Positions 46,201 through 51,151 of a stretch of 64,000 nucleotides of DNA are shown here, one piece after another (position 1 is the stretch's first letter; every line of letters begins with the position of its first letter). The stretch covers positions 140,448,351 to 140,512,350 of the forward strand of contig CP136062.1 in assembly GCA_032622095.1 (NCBI GenBank). Reading direction: 5' to 3'. The position numbers and the translations under genes are program-made. Origin of the DNA: Siphonodentalium dalli (Eukaryota > Mollusca > Scaphopoda > Gadilida > Siphonodentaliidae). The notes beneath the pieces were generated by a model. It had not been told where the DNA came from and made no database searches. It worked only from the letters and a program-made list of their open reading frames with translations.

Positions 46201-47389
46201 CATTGTCATTGACATTTTCATTATATTTAATGGTGAGATATCATCATGCAGTTGTGCAGCAAAATTTTGGGAACAGACCCTGTCTTATGCTTTATACCAA
46301 TCACATATTAATTTCATTAAATATATATTTTTTTTATTGTCTTACGTGCTGGCTAATGAGGTCTACTGATGTACATCATACCTGATTTGTTCAGTTAATT
46401 AGCTCTATTGTCCTAGTGTGACTCTAAAGCAATTTCTGCTGTTTCTACACATGGGAGCATCTCGATCTGCGGACGGCTATTGTTTCTGGGGGTACCTGCA
46501 CGAGGAGTTGATAATCCATTAGTTCAATCGTTTGCCGCTTATAGTCTATTCCTCTTAATCCAAATTTAAGACTTAATCCAAATTGAAGATAGCTAGCCTC
46601 CTTATACATATCAGAACATTTTACTGTTATTTGTGTGTGTTGTATTACACGTTTATTGCCATTCATGCTGATATACAAGATACATAATAAAAAAAATCGG
46701 TGAATTTGTATCAATCAGAGAGCACCTCCTACATACGTTCAACACCACAACAATTGGCAGGTTTTTATGTGTTTACTTAAAAATTCAGAAAAATTGTTGG
46801 GTGTGAGAAACTTTTCATGATTAAATGTTAATATAATTTCATAAAATTTCATTGTTGTACGACCTAAAAAATTAAATTTTATCAGAAATAATGAAGGGAA
46901 ATATTAAATACAAGCTGATATGTGTCTAAATAGATTTATGGCAGGATGATGTATAATTTTTATTTTCAGTGGTCATAAAAAGCACCCAGTGCAGCCCAAT
47001 GAGCCATATTTTTTATGAGAAGGCAGTTGTTTAAGAAGCAGAACATTAATTTTGTTTGGCCTATGTATTTACTATCTGTTTGGTGTAATTTACCCCGTTT
47101 TATTTTTCCAGCTCTGCCAATGATAAATAAGCGGAAATCGCCGAAAAAGTCATCTACAGGTGTTAGAGACTACTTTACAACCAAGAAACCAAGACGGAAT
47201 CCTTGGACCAAAGAGGAGTCGGAAGACTTTTACCAGCTGGTTAAACTTCACGGTGTTGGCAATTGGTCTGCCATATATGCCGATATGTCTACAGGAAGAT
47301 CTCCAGTTGACCTCAAAGACAAATGGCGAAACCTTGTGAAGACAAGTCAGTACAAAACTCTACTGCAGAAATTTGGTAGCGTCAATTAA
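7075..47389 (+). CDS. TERF1/TERF2: Telomeric repeat-binding factor (TRF1/TRF2 homologue), complete, 11 exons
   Basis: Exons: 7075-7204, 11956-12188, 12952-13053, 15557-15703, 21057-21208, 24087-24216, 27400-27469, 29655-30027, 43148-43225, 43772-43863, 47112-47389, each bounded by AG/GT with matching phases; 1785 nt, 594 residues. Residues about 8-212 look like the TRFH homodimerisation domain (all-helical; best-matching parts are exon 2 and NSYEKFAVDLTSYLRKIF in exon 4). Residues about 530-585 form a Myb/SANT domain with W534, W554, W574 and the telobox motif VDLKDKWRN, which in this family reads double-stranded TTAGGG DNA. The middle (exons 5-10) is Ser/Lys-rich and low in complexity, a linker with basic nuclear-localisation-like patches. 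The family coats telomeres as a shelterin-type subunit in the nucleus. The start has A at -3, G at +4 and an in-frame TAA at 7039. Invertebrates usually have one TRF, so a TRF1-versus-TRF2 assignment is not justified. The exon 1 donor is the weakest call. Confidence 0.93.
7279..9755 (+). mobile_element. 5'-truncated LINE insertion (I/Jockey-type with RNase H)
   Basis: Flanked by an 11-bp target-site duplication AGCATATATTA at 7268-7278 and 9756-9766. The 5' end begins inside the reverse-transcriptase domain, and the 3' end is a short CAA repeat tail. It lies 70 bp after TERF exon 1, in the sense orientation. Confidence 0.9.
7281..9605 (+). CDS. LINE reverse transcriptase-RNase H, N-terminally truncated ORF
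   Basis: About 774 codons remain open from the truncation point to TAA at 9603. Counted from position 7326, the RT motifs are: A, FIDFEGAFDSV at 61-71; B, GVPQGSVISPILF at 119-131; C, YADD at 149-152. An RNase H domain spans about 444-585 with D451 (TDGS), E492 (NAELYGL), D521 (SDS) and D575 (GNDLAD). A C-terminal CxC-x7-H-x4-C zinc knuckle follows at C680, C682, H690 and C695. The endonuclease and ORF1 are missing, so this copy cannot retrotranspose alone. RT plus RNase H plus the CCHC end suits the I/Jockey group; clade placement needs a tree. The intact frame implies a young insertion. Confidence 0.93.
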   Translation, partial: YHKEKAYRPISLSSIVGKLMERVVTTRLIWKSESNKWLDEGQYAYRKYKSTTQALLEITEFVSGNQQSNTHSILTFIDFEGAFDSVMRRGVVYKLLELGLKGRIMKYITDFLSNRKTKNIVNNFQSDLINTSIGVPQGSVISPILFVLYISELGAATNCKIVKYADDVTVISSAQSLSSAEDTMNDSLKSIHRWCNKWHICINTDKTDFMHIQPKNCANQDSSLSIQLDKGYLKQVPSKKLLGITIDRDLSYKEHVDITISKAASAMNRIGQLVNPTGVSTEKAIKLYKAVVIPILSYGFPVWCTINDSQLNKLESAQRSALIRATGALSSTSTVSMEVITNTTPLTLILKEIAATEYLRILRKADNSQLKLMLNNAMLFPNKNTPMAKLYSFGKYLLGNKLGSIEKEPIYLPESDDFCTYAIYSTPETVPNSSNTSQAASLDIESNDNCKFLQSTGGKDLIIFTDGSVLNNGHSGSAAVIYTSGLLSDPVIISEPVQSSDDSLNAELYGLRLGLIYAKSFVKTKKLSVATIVISDSKSALQTIYNRDYYKGHIDHTRACNSLINDIFNETGSRVILKWMRGHTNITGNDLADIAAKEAASTVPQASFTDHSNLNSFKEHKNAIKDSIKCKWQTSWDLCKTSQHTQELFPITGMKPTKFSFSDRATEVKVNRLKLGHTLLNEHMFKMNLVATPKCSCGEQGTILHYILNCSLNQGYRDILFSDLTESPQLQDSINDSGITIKLLLGQCEGLSADTELLRHKLVHNFVRSSGISV
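9891..10243. mobile_element. TA-flanked MITE, 353 bp
   Basis: Terminal inverted repeats of about 20 bp (CTCTTGAGTGCCTAATAAA and complement), TA at 9889-9890 and 10244-10245. Probable Tc1/mariner-type non-autonomous element downstream of the LINE. Confidence 0.72.
10285..11552. mobile_element. hAT-like non-autonomous element, 1.27 kb
   Basis: Ends CAGGGTTTCCGC and complement. A 7-bp repeat CATATAT at 10278-10284 and 11553-11559 looks like a slightly decayed TSD. GC-rich just inside both ends. No transposase is visible. Confidence 0.65.
11700..11798 (-). mobile_element. tRNA-derived SINE-like copy
   Basis: The - strand has an A-box-like TAGCTCAGTTAGTTAGAGG and, about 50 bp on, a B-box-like GGGTTCAAATCTGAC. 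No full tRNA cloverleaf, so it is called a SINE head. TERF intron 1. Confidence 0.6.
11956..12188 (+). CDS. TERF1/TERF2: TERF exon 2 (TRFH domain)
   Basis: Acceptor tttttacag before 11956, donor cag|gtatta after 12188. Enters in phase 1 and leaves in phase 0. Encodes the helix carrying LIALMCRISDGE, which matches the TRFH pattern of a hydrophobic helix ending in an acidic-Gly turn. Confidence 0.92.
12189..12951. other. TERF intron 2, nothing recognised
   Basis: Unique-looking intron sequence with TTTTCTTGCAGTTTCTTTTA near 12760 that recurs near 15430, a possible small repeat. Confidence 0.5.
12952..13053 (+). CDS. TERF1/TERF2: TERF exon 3 (TRFH domain)
   Basis: 34 codons between ttttgtttcag and gtatgg, phase 0 to 0. 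AVYVCCRADDFDMAQTVF matches the TRFH helix pair whose human counterparts carry an Ala-rich start and a pattern of E/D-x-A-x-x-V/I-F. Confidence 0.92.
13233..13470. mobile_element. Family C TTAA MITE
   Basis: TTAA then CCCTTTCATGACTGGAGC. The interior has paired TCTTATATATGCGAG hairpins. The right end is decayed. CCC start and TTAA target suit a piggyBac-like MITE. Confidence 0.7.
13588..14681. mobile_element. hAT-like non-autonomous element, 1.09 kb
   Basis: Ends TAGAGATGGGCGGTT and AACCGCTCATCTCTA, flanked by the perfect 8-bp TSD GTTTCAAG (13580-13587, 14682-14689). Internal CGGTTTCGGTT repeats near both ends. No transposase coding seen. TERF intron 3. Confidence 0.88.
14762..14855 (+). mobile_element. 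Family A MITE, left half only
   Basis: The left arm is kept from CAGTAATGC to the central hairpin. The right arm is replaced by the Kolobok-like remnant starting near 14856. Confidence 0.75.
14856..15338. mobile_element. Deleted Kolobok-like remnant
   Basis: 15005-15338 repeats 40742-41065 closely, including the terminal AGCAATCCTTTAA (TTAA 15335-15338). 14856-14880 matches the THAP ORF region near 40470 on the same strand. Most of the element is missing. It also holds a GC-rich imperfect hairpin at 14885-14990 around GGCAATCGGCAAATGCC. Confidence 0.65.
15557..15703 (+). CDS. TERF1/TERF2: TERF exon 4 (end of TRFH domain)
   Basis: 49 codons between atatacag and gtaaga, phase 0 to 0. Contains NSYEKFAVDLTSYLRKIF, the conserved last TRFH helices (human TRF1/2 have a similar F/Y-x-x-F/M and L-x-x-x-L series). 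Confidence 0.93.
15704..16106. other. TERF intron 4 start, possible TTAA MITE remnant
   Basis: TTAACTCTTTCATCCCTG near 15786 resembles a family C/D start, but I find no matching far end. Confidence 0.4.
16115..17331. mobile_element. hAT-like non-autonomous element, 1.22 kb
   Basis: Ends TAGGGCCCGACGAA and TTCGTCGGGCCCTA, flanked by the perfect 8-bp TSD ACAAATAC (16107-16114, 17332-17339). GATTC repeats sit inside both ends. TERF intron 4. Confidence 0.9.
17690..20250. repeat. Family G tandem array, about 16 monomers
   Basis: Monomers of about 150-166 bp centred on TTAGCACGGGCTACAGG, GTAGATGGGAACGAGTCATT and CATGGCCGCCAGCAGCCATC. Two monomer types differ before the AGCACGGGC block: ATGACTAAATCCTT (type 1) or TTCAAAATTCAATCCA (type 2). 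Lies in TERF intron 4, directly after a hAT-like element. Confidence 0.9.
20361..21056. other. TERF intron 4 end, no gene
   Basis: AT-rich. Apart from the hairpin fragment at 20672-20758 I see nothing supported. Confidence 0.5.
20672..20758. repeat. CCCGC hairpin fragment of a TTAA MITE
   Basis: CTGCCCGCTAAAGCGGGCTG occurs twice nearly identically, each self-complementary, ending GAAAGAGTTAA. Probably one end of another TTAA family. Confidence 0.55.
21057..21208 (+). CDS. TERF1/TERF2: TERF exon 5 (TRFH end and Ser/Asn-rich linker)
   Basis: Acceptor cttcag, donor cag|gttagt; phase 0 to 2. Starts LAKAYITQDEKL, the end of the last TRFH helix, then becomes Ser/Gln/Asn-rich disordered linker. 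Confidence 0.88.
21271..21350 (+). mobile_element. tRNA-derived SINE-like copy, decayed
   Basis: TGGTCGAGTTGTTAGC (A-box-like) and TTCTTCGAATCAAATC (B-box-like) about 45 bp apart, resembling a Ser/Leu-type tRNA top half. TERF intron 5. Confidence 0.42.
22438..22951. mobile_element. Long-TIR palindromic element, about 514 bp
   Basis: Arms of about 150 bp (GATCATGCCATGAATCTC and complement) enclose a unique core. The 11-bp direct repeat CATTGAAACTA lies at 22427-22437 and 22952-22962, a probable TSD. Family uncertain, possibly Mutator-like. Confidence 0.7.
23297..23766. mobile_element. Family B TTAA element, complete
   Basis: TTAA at both ends, TIRs AGGCCAACTTAATTTTCGAG and near complement, 470 bp. 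TERF intron 5. Confidence 0.78.
24087..24216 (+). CDS. TERF1/TERF2: TERF exon 6 (linker)
   Basis: Acceptor tttttccacag, donor aag|gtatgt; phase 2 to 0. Encodes a basic amphipathic segment starting FQIAHMHFNEIKKKLG. I recognise no named motif. Confidence 0.85.
24270..25651. mobile_element. Mutator-like (MULE) non-autonomous element, 1.38 kb
   Basis: Terminal inverted repeats of about 107 bp beginning TAGTCCAAGTCTTCTCGTAC, flanked by the perfect 9-bp TSD GTTGACTTG (24261-24269, 25652-25660). Long TIRs and a 9-bp TSD are the Mutator hallmark. The interior has no recognisable transposase. It starts 54 bp after TERF exon 6. Confidence 0.88.
25661..26212. other. TERF intron 6 stretch, nothing recognised
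   Basis: No ORF, repeat end or RNA motif that I can support. Confidence 0.5.
26213..26636. mobile_element. Family E element, copy 2
   Basis: Same structure as copy 1: GAATGAGGTCCCCAG hairpins at both ends, interior GGGGATATAGAAACTGAACA. TERF intron 6. Confidence 0.75.
26725..26936. mobile_element. Family A palindromic MITE, copy 3
   Basis: Full-length palindrome like copy 1, with TA after the right end (26937). The left terminal bases are changed. In TERF intron 6. Confidence 0.82.
27035..27317. mobile_element. Family D TTAA MITE, complete
   Basis: TTAA at both ends, termini CCCTTTCTATACTGAATGG and TTTAGTATAGAAAGGG. Interior block GTTGAACTTATTATCTGAAC. piggyBac-like. TERF intron 6. Confidence 0.8.
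27400..27469 (+). CDS. TERF1/TERF2: TERF exon 7 (linker, 70 nt)
   Basis: Acceptor taatccacag, donor acaa|gtatgt; phase 0 to 1. Too short for ORF finding alone; accepted because both splice sites are good and phases fit exons 6 and 8. Confidence 0.78.
27506..27933. mobile_element. Family E element, copy 3
   Basis: Starts AGTGTGCCTGCTATTTGCAG and ends GACAGGCACACTA. It begins 36 bp after TERF exon 7. Confidence 0.75.
28003..28105. repeat. Family C MITE fragment
   Basis: Left end only: TTAACCATTCCATGACTGGA, then the first hairpin arm. TERF intron 7. Confidence 0.6.
28158..28345. repeat. Family C MITE, right end missing
   Basis: TTAACCTTTCCATAACTGGA start, both hairpins partly present, no right TTAA. 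Lies 50 bp from the previous fragment. TERF intron 7. Confidence 0.62.
28367..29014 (-). pseudogene. LINE relic (CR1/RTE-type C terminus) split by a MITE
   Basis: The - strand reads TRGHNYTLYKEGSNYVVRK and FRQRVVTTWNNLPEKVVQ (29014-28789), then a family A MITE, then LKTINQFKNRLDSHWRNQEV (28570 downwards). The series R-G-H, F-x-Q-R-V, WN-LP and FKNRLD-xxW is the usual C terminus of many LINE reverse transcriptases. No RT core is left. Confidence 0.7.
28574..28786. mobile_element. Family A palindromic MITE, copy 4, inside a LINE relic
   Basis: TA-flanked full copy inserted in the LINE C-terminal coding relic. It has CTTATCC in the left arm and GGATAAG in the right, where other copies have CTTAACC and GGTTAAG. 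Confidence 0.85.
29393..29655 (-). pseudogene. LINE relic, C-terminal zinc knuckle, frameshifted
   Basis: The - strand reads DERYCPNCEKK, then after a one-base slip in an A run FENEEHFIQECTLYNSLREN. The C-x2-C...E-E-HF-x3-C pattern is the usual C-terminal knuckle of LINE proteins. It abuts the TERF exon 8 acceptor on the opposite strand. Confidence 0.65.
29655..30027 (+). CDS. TERF1/TERF2: TERF exon 8 (Ser/Lys/Asp-rich linker)
   Basis: Acceptor acaatag, donor cag|gtatga; phase 1 to 2; 373 nt. Contains repeated Ser-Pro sites (RSPMK, YFSPES, KSPARKR, DLSPVK, PLSPVV), typical of a phosphorylated disordered hinge, and a basic cluster KSPARKRDG. The acceptor abuts an antisense LINE relic. Confidence 0.88.
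30180..31379. repeat. Family G array, diverged
   Basis: Degenerate monomers (CATGGCCACCAGCGGCC, TTTGGCACACCCTGCAGACC). Opens with a variant of TTAGCTCAACTTGACAAAG and is interrupted at 31380 by the giant palindrome. It continues at 36343. Confidence 0.75.
31380..36339. mobile_element. Giant foldback element, 4.96-kb imperfect palindrome
   Basis: Starts TAGTCCAGGAGATATTGGTC and ends with its complement. The 3-bp repeat ATG at 31377-31379 and 36340-36342 looks like a TSD, because the flanks rejoin into an older repeat (AACATGG...CAGCAGCCATC). The two arms match continuously to a centre near 33.87 kb. The outer 1.2 kb of each arm is almost identical, the inner 1.2 kb clearly diverged. Outer arms carry spaced ATGGCGGCC motifs. 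Inner arms share a short coding-like peptide (FIPTIMAHVHKLAP on +, FISTIMTHTHKLAP on -). I do not recognise a family. Confidence 0.88.
36343..36500. repeat. Family G monomer, right side of the interrupted copy
   Basis: Reads GACAGCAGCCATCTTTGAG, continuing the monomer cut at 31379. Together with the ATG repeat this shows the palindrome inserted into it. Confidence 0.72.
36755..38882 (+). repeat. Family F repeat, second long copy
   Basis: Starts TAGCTCATCTGAGAAGAAG and ends GCAGTAAGGTGAGCG. Collinear with 4378-6168, with the same internal blocks (CAGATTTGTTCAAATGAGGT). TERF intron 8. Confidence 0.62.
38915..38938 (+). repeat. Short interstitial telomere-like tract
   Basis: Four consecutive TTAGG(G)-type units, two slightly altered (TTAGGA, TTAGGG, TTAGGGG, TTAGG). 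Lies in TERF intron 8, 44 bp before the Kolobok-like element. Confidence 0.75.
39704..40066. repeat. Subterminal repeats AACGCTCTTTATT, three copies
   Basis: The motif occurs near 39704, 39912 and 40052. The first two are followed by AGTCAT and about 60 bp of similar sequence (unit about 208 bp). On the - strand it reads AATAAAGAGCGTT and so contains a polyadenylation hexamer downstream of the THAP ORF. The motif recurs at 63359 and 63402. Confidence 0.6.
40004..40524 (-). pseudogene. THAP-domain ORF, frameshifted
   Basis: The - strand ORF from 40524 reads NKCSVFGCGRYSDS, then SFPNDVRLRDIWWDF: the first two zinc ligands (C-x4-C) and the P and W positions of a THAP finger. The second half continues in another frame, CFEHNANTLGPNSGYRRQL then ATPTLN, which supplies the C-x2-H pair and the Ala-x-Pro end of the domain. 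The frames change at an A6 run (T at 40282-40287), so one base is missing by mutation or sequencing error. THAP is a DNA-binding zinc finger of P/Kolobok transposases and of host regulators. Confidence 0.72.
41130..41400. repeat. Family G fragment
   Basis: AACATGGCTGCCATCAGTGG and TTTCAACTTTCTGCATACC match family G monomers and their end. Preceded by a G14 run (41107-41120). Confidence 0.6.
41619..42035. mobile_element. Family D TTAA MITE with internal duplication
   Basis: TTAA at both ends. The segment GGTCTATTATTGATTTGG to ACAAACGACC occurs twice, making it about 140 bp longer than other copies. TERF intron 8. Confidence 0.75.
42036..43147. other. TERF intron 8 end, AT-rich, nothing recognised
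   Basis: About 70% A+T with A and T runs. No coding signal or repeat ends. Confidence 0.5.
43148..43225 (+). CDS. TERF1/TERF2: TERF exon 9 (linker, 78 nt)
   Basis: Acceptor gattttcag, donor ga|gtgagt (strong); phase 2 to 2. Ser/Asn-rich. Separated from exon 8 by a 13.1-kb intron filled with repeats. Confidence 0.82.
43331..43578. mobile_element. Family C TTAA MITE
   Basis: Left end decayed (CTTCCATGACTGAAATTTTG), right end GTGAAAGGG then TTAA 43575-43578. It abuts a family D fragment. TERF intron 9. Confidence 0.68.
43579..43745. repeat. Family D MITE fragment before TERF exon 10
   Basis: Starts CTAAATGGATTC directly after the TTAA of a family C copy and lacks its right end. It stops 26 bp before exon 10. 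Confidence 0.62.
43772..43863 (+). CDS. TERF1/TERF2: TERF exon 10 (basic linker)
   Basis: Acceptor tatttctag, donor acc|gtaagt; phase 2 to 1. Encodes a basic patch KWKHRKRSYAEKL, then an acidic run LSDDESDLF. A MITE remnant ends about 26 bp upstream. Confidence 0.85.
44158..44336. repeat. Family C MITE ending in a G run
   Basis: TTAACCTTTTCATGACTGGA start, two hairpin arms, then a run of 19 G (44331-44349) in place of the right half. Confidence 0.65.
44454..45678. mobile_element. Nested element with hairpin end and five 175-bp tandem units
   Basis: Starts with a hairpin ATACCCCCCTTTT/AAAAGGGGGGTAT, then a CGTC-rich microsatellite, then units every 174-177 bp of CATAACTTGAACAGTAGTGC ... CATTCTAGAGTTATTCATCT, and ends CAGTCCATCTCTTGTTTT. 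A fragment of its far end recurs at 49150-49440. Family unknown. Confidence 0.65.
44505..44572. repeat. CGTC/CGTG microsatellite
   Basis: Mixed tetranucleotide runs CCGT and GCGT, source of a spurious Arg/Val/Ser-rich ORF. Confidence 0.85.
46226..47111. other. TERF intron 10, nothing recognised
   Basis: Intron sequence up to the terminal exon. The ORF at 46445-46714 (-) has no recognisable features. Confidence 0.5.
47112..47389 (+). CDS. TERF1/TERF2: TERF terminal exon 11 (Myb/telobox domain and stop)
   Basis: Acceptor atttttccag, phase 1, stop TAA at 47387-47389. Encodes a basic tail, then the homeodomain-like Myb repeat RRNPWTKEESEDF...GVGNWSAI...VDLKDKWRNLV. The invariant tryptophans and VDLKDKWRN identify telomeric double-strand DNA binding. 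Only about 14 residues follow the domain, and a palindromic element starts at the stop codon. Confidence 0.97.
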
Positions 47390-47546
47390 TAGAGGATCTA
47401 CAACGAGTCCCCAGTTTATAGCGGAATTTACAAAAAGAGTCCAGTAAATTAGGTCTGGACTGAGCCTTTGGCGAGGTCCAGACCTAATTTAATGGACTAG
47501 TTTTGTAAATTCCATTAAAAATTGGGGACGAGTGTCGATTCTATTT
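47388..47546. mobile_element. Palindromic MITE at the TERF stop codon
   Basis: Arms start AATAGAGGATCTACAACGAG and end with the near complement (CGATTCTATT). The loop region is ...AGGTCTGGAC/GTCCAGACCT. The first two bases overlap the last two of the TERF TAA. Confidence 0.72.
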
Positions 47547-47933
47547 ATTACATGATCCAAAACATCGACAAAACATACCTAAATCAACAAATTGGACGTG
47601 AAACTAACATCGGCTTCTATAAGGGATGCAATGACGTTTCACATAACTATGCATTGTTTGCCCGCATAAAGAAATAGTCCCAGATAAACAAAGACTCTTT
47701 TGCGTATTCAATGACGTATATTTAATGACATAACTTTTCAAACTCTTCATTCATTATAGTTTTTTTGTTAAATACCGGAAGCCATAGCATTTTGAGAAGT
47801 AGCGTACAGAATGTAAACAGACGACAAACCGGAAGTCAATGGTCACCTGGCACTATTTCCTGTTATTAAACAAACGTTTAATATCACAATTTATAGAATG
47901 GGTTTATTGAATGGAATAAGGGTAGGTTCATGT

Positions 47934-47939
47934 AATAAA
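47934..47939 (+). terminator. Candidate TERF polyadenylation signal
   Basis: AATAAA 545 bp after the stop codon, the first canonical hexamer I noticed beyond the palindromic element. Transcript data would be needed to confirm it. Confidence 0.3.
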
Positions 47940-48065
47940 TGAAACAATCACAAGTTAGCAATCACAAGTTGATATAACTTTATTCATTGTGTATCATCTG
48001 AAGTATATCTTCAGGTAAGGTGCTTTGTCATTATGTGTAGCTATATATAGAAACAAACCTGGATA

Positions 48066-48486
48066 TAGTGTGTCTGACATTTGCAGAATGAGGTCCACAG
48101 TGGGTGAATATATTGACACTATCCCACATAGCAGGCTCACATCACCAAATTCACCCTCTGGGAACCTCATTCTGCTTAGGCTTCAACTGCTATGGGAGAC
48201 CTAGAATCAGATTGAATTTCCCCAGTTGAAGTTGATGATGATTACCCATTTGTCAACTCAATTATGCAATTTATCTTCTGCAAATTTGGGGATATAGAAA
48301 CTGAACAGAAGGGGAAAAAGTAACTAAAACAATGTTAATTTGAGATTATAGATACTTTCCAGAAGATGAGGTCTAAGCAGAATGAGGTCCCCAAGGGTAA
48401 ATTTAGTAATTCTAGCCTGCTGTACGGTATAGCGTCACTAAATTCACCCTCTGGTGAGCTCATTCTGCAAATGTCAGACACACTAT
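48066..48486. mobile_element. Family E element, copy 4
   Basis: Starts TAGTGTGTCTGACATTTGC and ends GTCAGACACACTA. Downstream of TERF. Confidence 0.74.
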
Positions 48487-48614
48487 TTCCAGGTTTGTAT
48501 AGAAAGTGGACCATGTTTGCTCATCAGTTGAAGCCATTCCTCCACAAGCTCACACTTCGTGCCATTATCTTCGTGCACTTATGAGTGTTTATTATACACC
48601 ATCAAGCATGCAAA

Positions 48615-48797
48615 TAGTGTGTCTGTCATTTGCAGAATGAGGTCACCAGAGGGTGAAGTTTGTGATGCTATCCTGCACAGTGGGCTAGCATTACCATACT
48701 CACTCTCTGAGGACCTCATTCTGCTTAGGCCTCATCTTCTGGGAAGTATCTATAGTCTCAAATTAATATTGTTTTTAGTTAATTTTTCCCTTCTGGA
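48615..48797. repeat. Family E element, left half
   Basis: Starts TAGTGTGTCTGTCATTTGC with one terminal hairpin, then an inverted piece of the interior (TCTTCTGGGAAGTATCTATA), so it is rearranged. Confidence 0.6.
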
Positions 48798-49149
48798 AAG
48801 ATTCCCCATTCGGCAAACCTCGTCAGTCTCCATACCTTATACTGCCATACTTGGTTGTAAGGTAAAGGGTCAAGGAGTTCACATTCACACATCTAAAACT
48901 ACATGTTGACAACGAGAATGAGGCAATATTTTATTGATGTATTTCTTTTTAAATCGCGGTTGCAAGAAGTCACTATTTTCACAAATTGTGCCCAATAAAA
49001 CCGAACATTCCTGCTTGGAATCTACACTTAATTCTATAATTTCTTGCTTTGTCCGGTCTTTGACTATGTTCGATTTGATATACAATTCGATTTGAGAACA
49101 TTAATGTGTATTCGGTTTGATTTTCGGTTCGAATGGAAACAAAATGTTC
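48798..49149. other. Intergenic, no gene
   Basis: Mixed unique sequence with GTTCGATTTGATATACAATT-type runs near 49070-49130 suggesting a decayed repeat end. Confidence 0.4.
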
Positions 49150-49440
49150 GTAGGACCCTAGTTATAGGATCTTGATGAAATTTGGTATGAATGCTCACCA
49201 TATGAGGACTTCCAAAGAACTTTTAATTGGTTTTGTTTTGCCTTCTTCGTTATAGGGATATTTCTCTTTATAGAACTGTTGATAATGGACTTGGGCTCAG
49301 ATATTCAATACAAGGACAGCTTTAAAAAAAAAAAATATATATATAAATCTGTTGATGTGATTGAAAATGGTCACATTCCTGTGACTTCTACTTAGGGTAT
49401 GCCCACACTAGGCTGTATGCCACATGGGGCTATGCACCAG
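49150..49440. repeat. Fragment of the 44.5-kb nested element
   Basis: Shares GATGAAATTTGGTATG and, at the far end, CCCACACTAGGCTGTATGCC, matching CCCACACTAGGCGGTATGCC near 45612. Confidence 0.6.
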
Positions 49441-49868
49441 GCTCTTCACTGGAATTTATATGCATATATTGACAATTCCGTTCTTGAATGAGAAGCACTT
49501 TGTGCAAAATAAAACTTGATAAACAAACTGGTAATAACAAGCCTTGATAAAAATTATTTCCTTAAACAAAGATTTTTCTGCTAAAATAAATAGTCGCTTA
49601 ATAATTTTTTATACCTACTATTTTATACTTAACATGAAGAGAGATTGCATGTTCAGACAATGCATTTTTAATTATAAGCATTTCATTTGTTCCTGTTAAT
49701 GATGAATTATTCGCATTTATTGTTTAATTATAAAATTATTCTTTCATGACTTTTTGTTACTTTCCTATCAAAATTCAAGACAGTTTCAATCAAAGGTATT
49801 GTCCATTGTTCAACAAAATTTACTAATGATTTTCTTATTGAGATTATACTCTAGATGAGGAAACGCAA
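49441..49868. other. Intergenic, AT-rich, no gene
   Basis: Nothing supported. Confidence 0.5.
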
Positions 49869-50137
49869 GTTACCCTTTGTATACTAAATGGATTGTTCCC
49901 ACCGAGTCATAAAAGTGAATATTGGAATGGTCTATTATTCATTTGGAGGAGTGTTCAGAGAAAATTATCAGACGAGAGTATGACAAAAAGATAATACAAA
50001 ATTGCAGAAGAATTCATATTTTTTGGTGAGAAATGTTCAGATAATAAGTTCAACAAACGACCTATTGTTGAACTTTTTATCTGAACATTTCCTAAGGGGA
50101 CTACTCACCAGTGAGTATTTAGTTAAGAAAGGGTTAA
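49869..50137. mobile_element. Family D TTAA MITE
   Basis: Left GTTACCCTTTGTATACTAAA (TTAA changed to TTAC), right AAGAAAGGG then TTAA 50134-50137. Confidence 0.72.
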
Positions 50138-50667
50138 AGTCTTTTATAATGGAGGCTAATAGCCAAGTTTGGTTGCCTCTACATGTAACATGTATGTCTA
50201 TTATATGAATATAAATTGAACTCCCAAAATCCTATACTAATTCCTATCACCAAAAGACAGTCATTTCATTATGTTCACTCCTCTTCGATTTGAAAATGGA
50301 ACGGGTTAACATTACATCAACGAGAGGTTAACATAAGATTCCGCTGACCCCCCTTGTCTTAAAATTAGAATGTTTTATCCGAGCTTCAAAATTAGTTGGC
50401 CAATCAAATTGCCGTAACCACACGACGTCATATAGTCGCGATTTGTTTCTAATGTAAACATTGAACTGTTACAATTATCAACTATGGAAAGGTTGAATAA
50501 TAATTATGTTTGGTGCTGAGTGTGATTTTGTATTGTTATATTTTGTTATGTTCCATTAAATTCATTAACCACTGATATCTTAGCAATCCGTCCTGGCAAT
50601 AGCAGTCTCGAATGTGCTCTGAGATCGGGGAGGCAAACTGTATTATTTGTTAGGTTTCATATAATAA
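50138..50667. other. Intergenic, no gene
   Basis: Nothing supported. Confidence 0.5.
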
Positions 50668-50810
50668 CAGTTATTGCATTGTTTCTTGGTTGACACGAGG
50701 AATTGTCAACCAGAGGAAGTCAATATTCACCTCGGCCTATGGCCTCGGTGAATATTGACTTCCTCGGGTTGACATTTCCTCGTATCAACCTCGAAACAAT
50801 GCGATAATTG
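50668..50810. repeat. 143-bp palindrome
   Basis: Arms ...GAAGTCAATATTCACC / GGTGAATATTGACTTC around CTCGGCCTATGGCCTCGG. Intergenic. Could form a long hairpin. Confidence 0.75.
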
Positions 50811-51151
50811 TATAATGTCATGTGAGTCAAATGATCTTTGCGACTACACATACATGGTAACTATTTTTGTTGGACAAGAATGATGCAGTTATGGTTTGAT
50901 AGTTGTTTAATGGCTTCTTAAATCATTCTGTTAAATAACAACAATGACACAACAGAGAATTGTTAATTGCATCTGACATGATGATAGGACCCTGCAAATA
51001 TTCAATATTCGAATTGATGCCGACATAGGTGGTCGATTTGAGATTGACACCAAATGGGTCGGCTAATTTGCAAGTTTCAGAGTGGGAATTATTTCGAGGC
51101 ATTCTCTCGTTTTGCATATAAGCAACACACAATAAATACTCAGTTATAAAA

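Larger units (their letters stand above)
44350..46225. repeat. Family G copy interrupted by a nested repeat
   Basis: Left part 44350-44453 ends GAAATTTGT; right part from about 45679 resumes AATATTGACATGTAG and runs to the family end GAGCTACATTGTCATTGAC. The insert is the 44454-45678 repeat. About 9 bp of the monomer are missing at the join. Confidence 0.72.
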
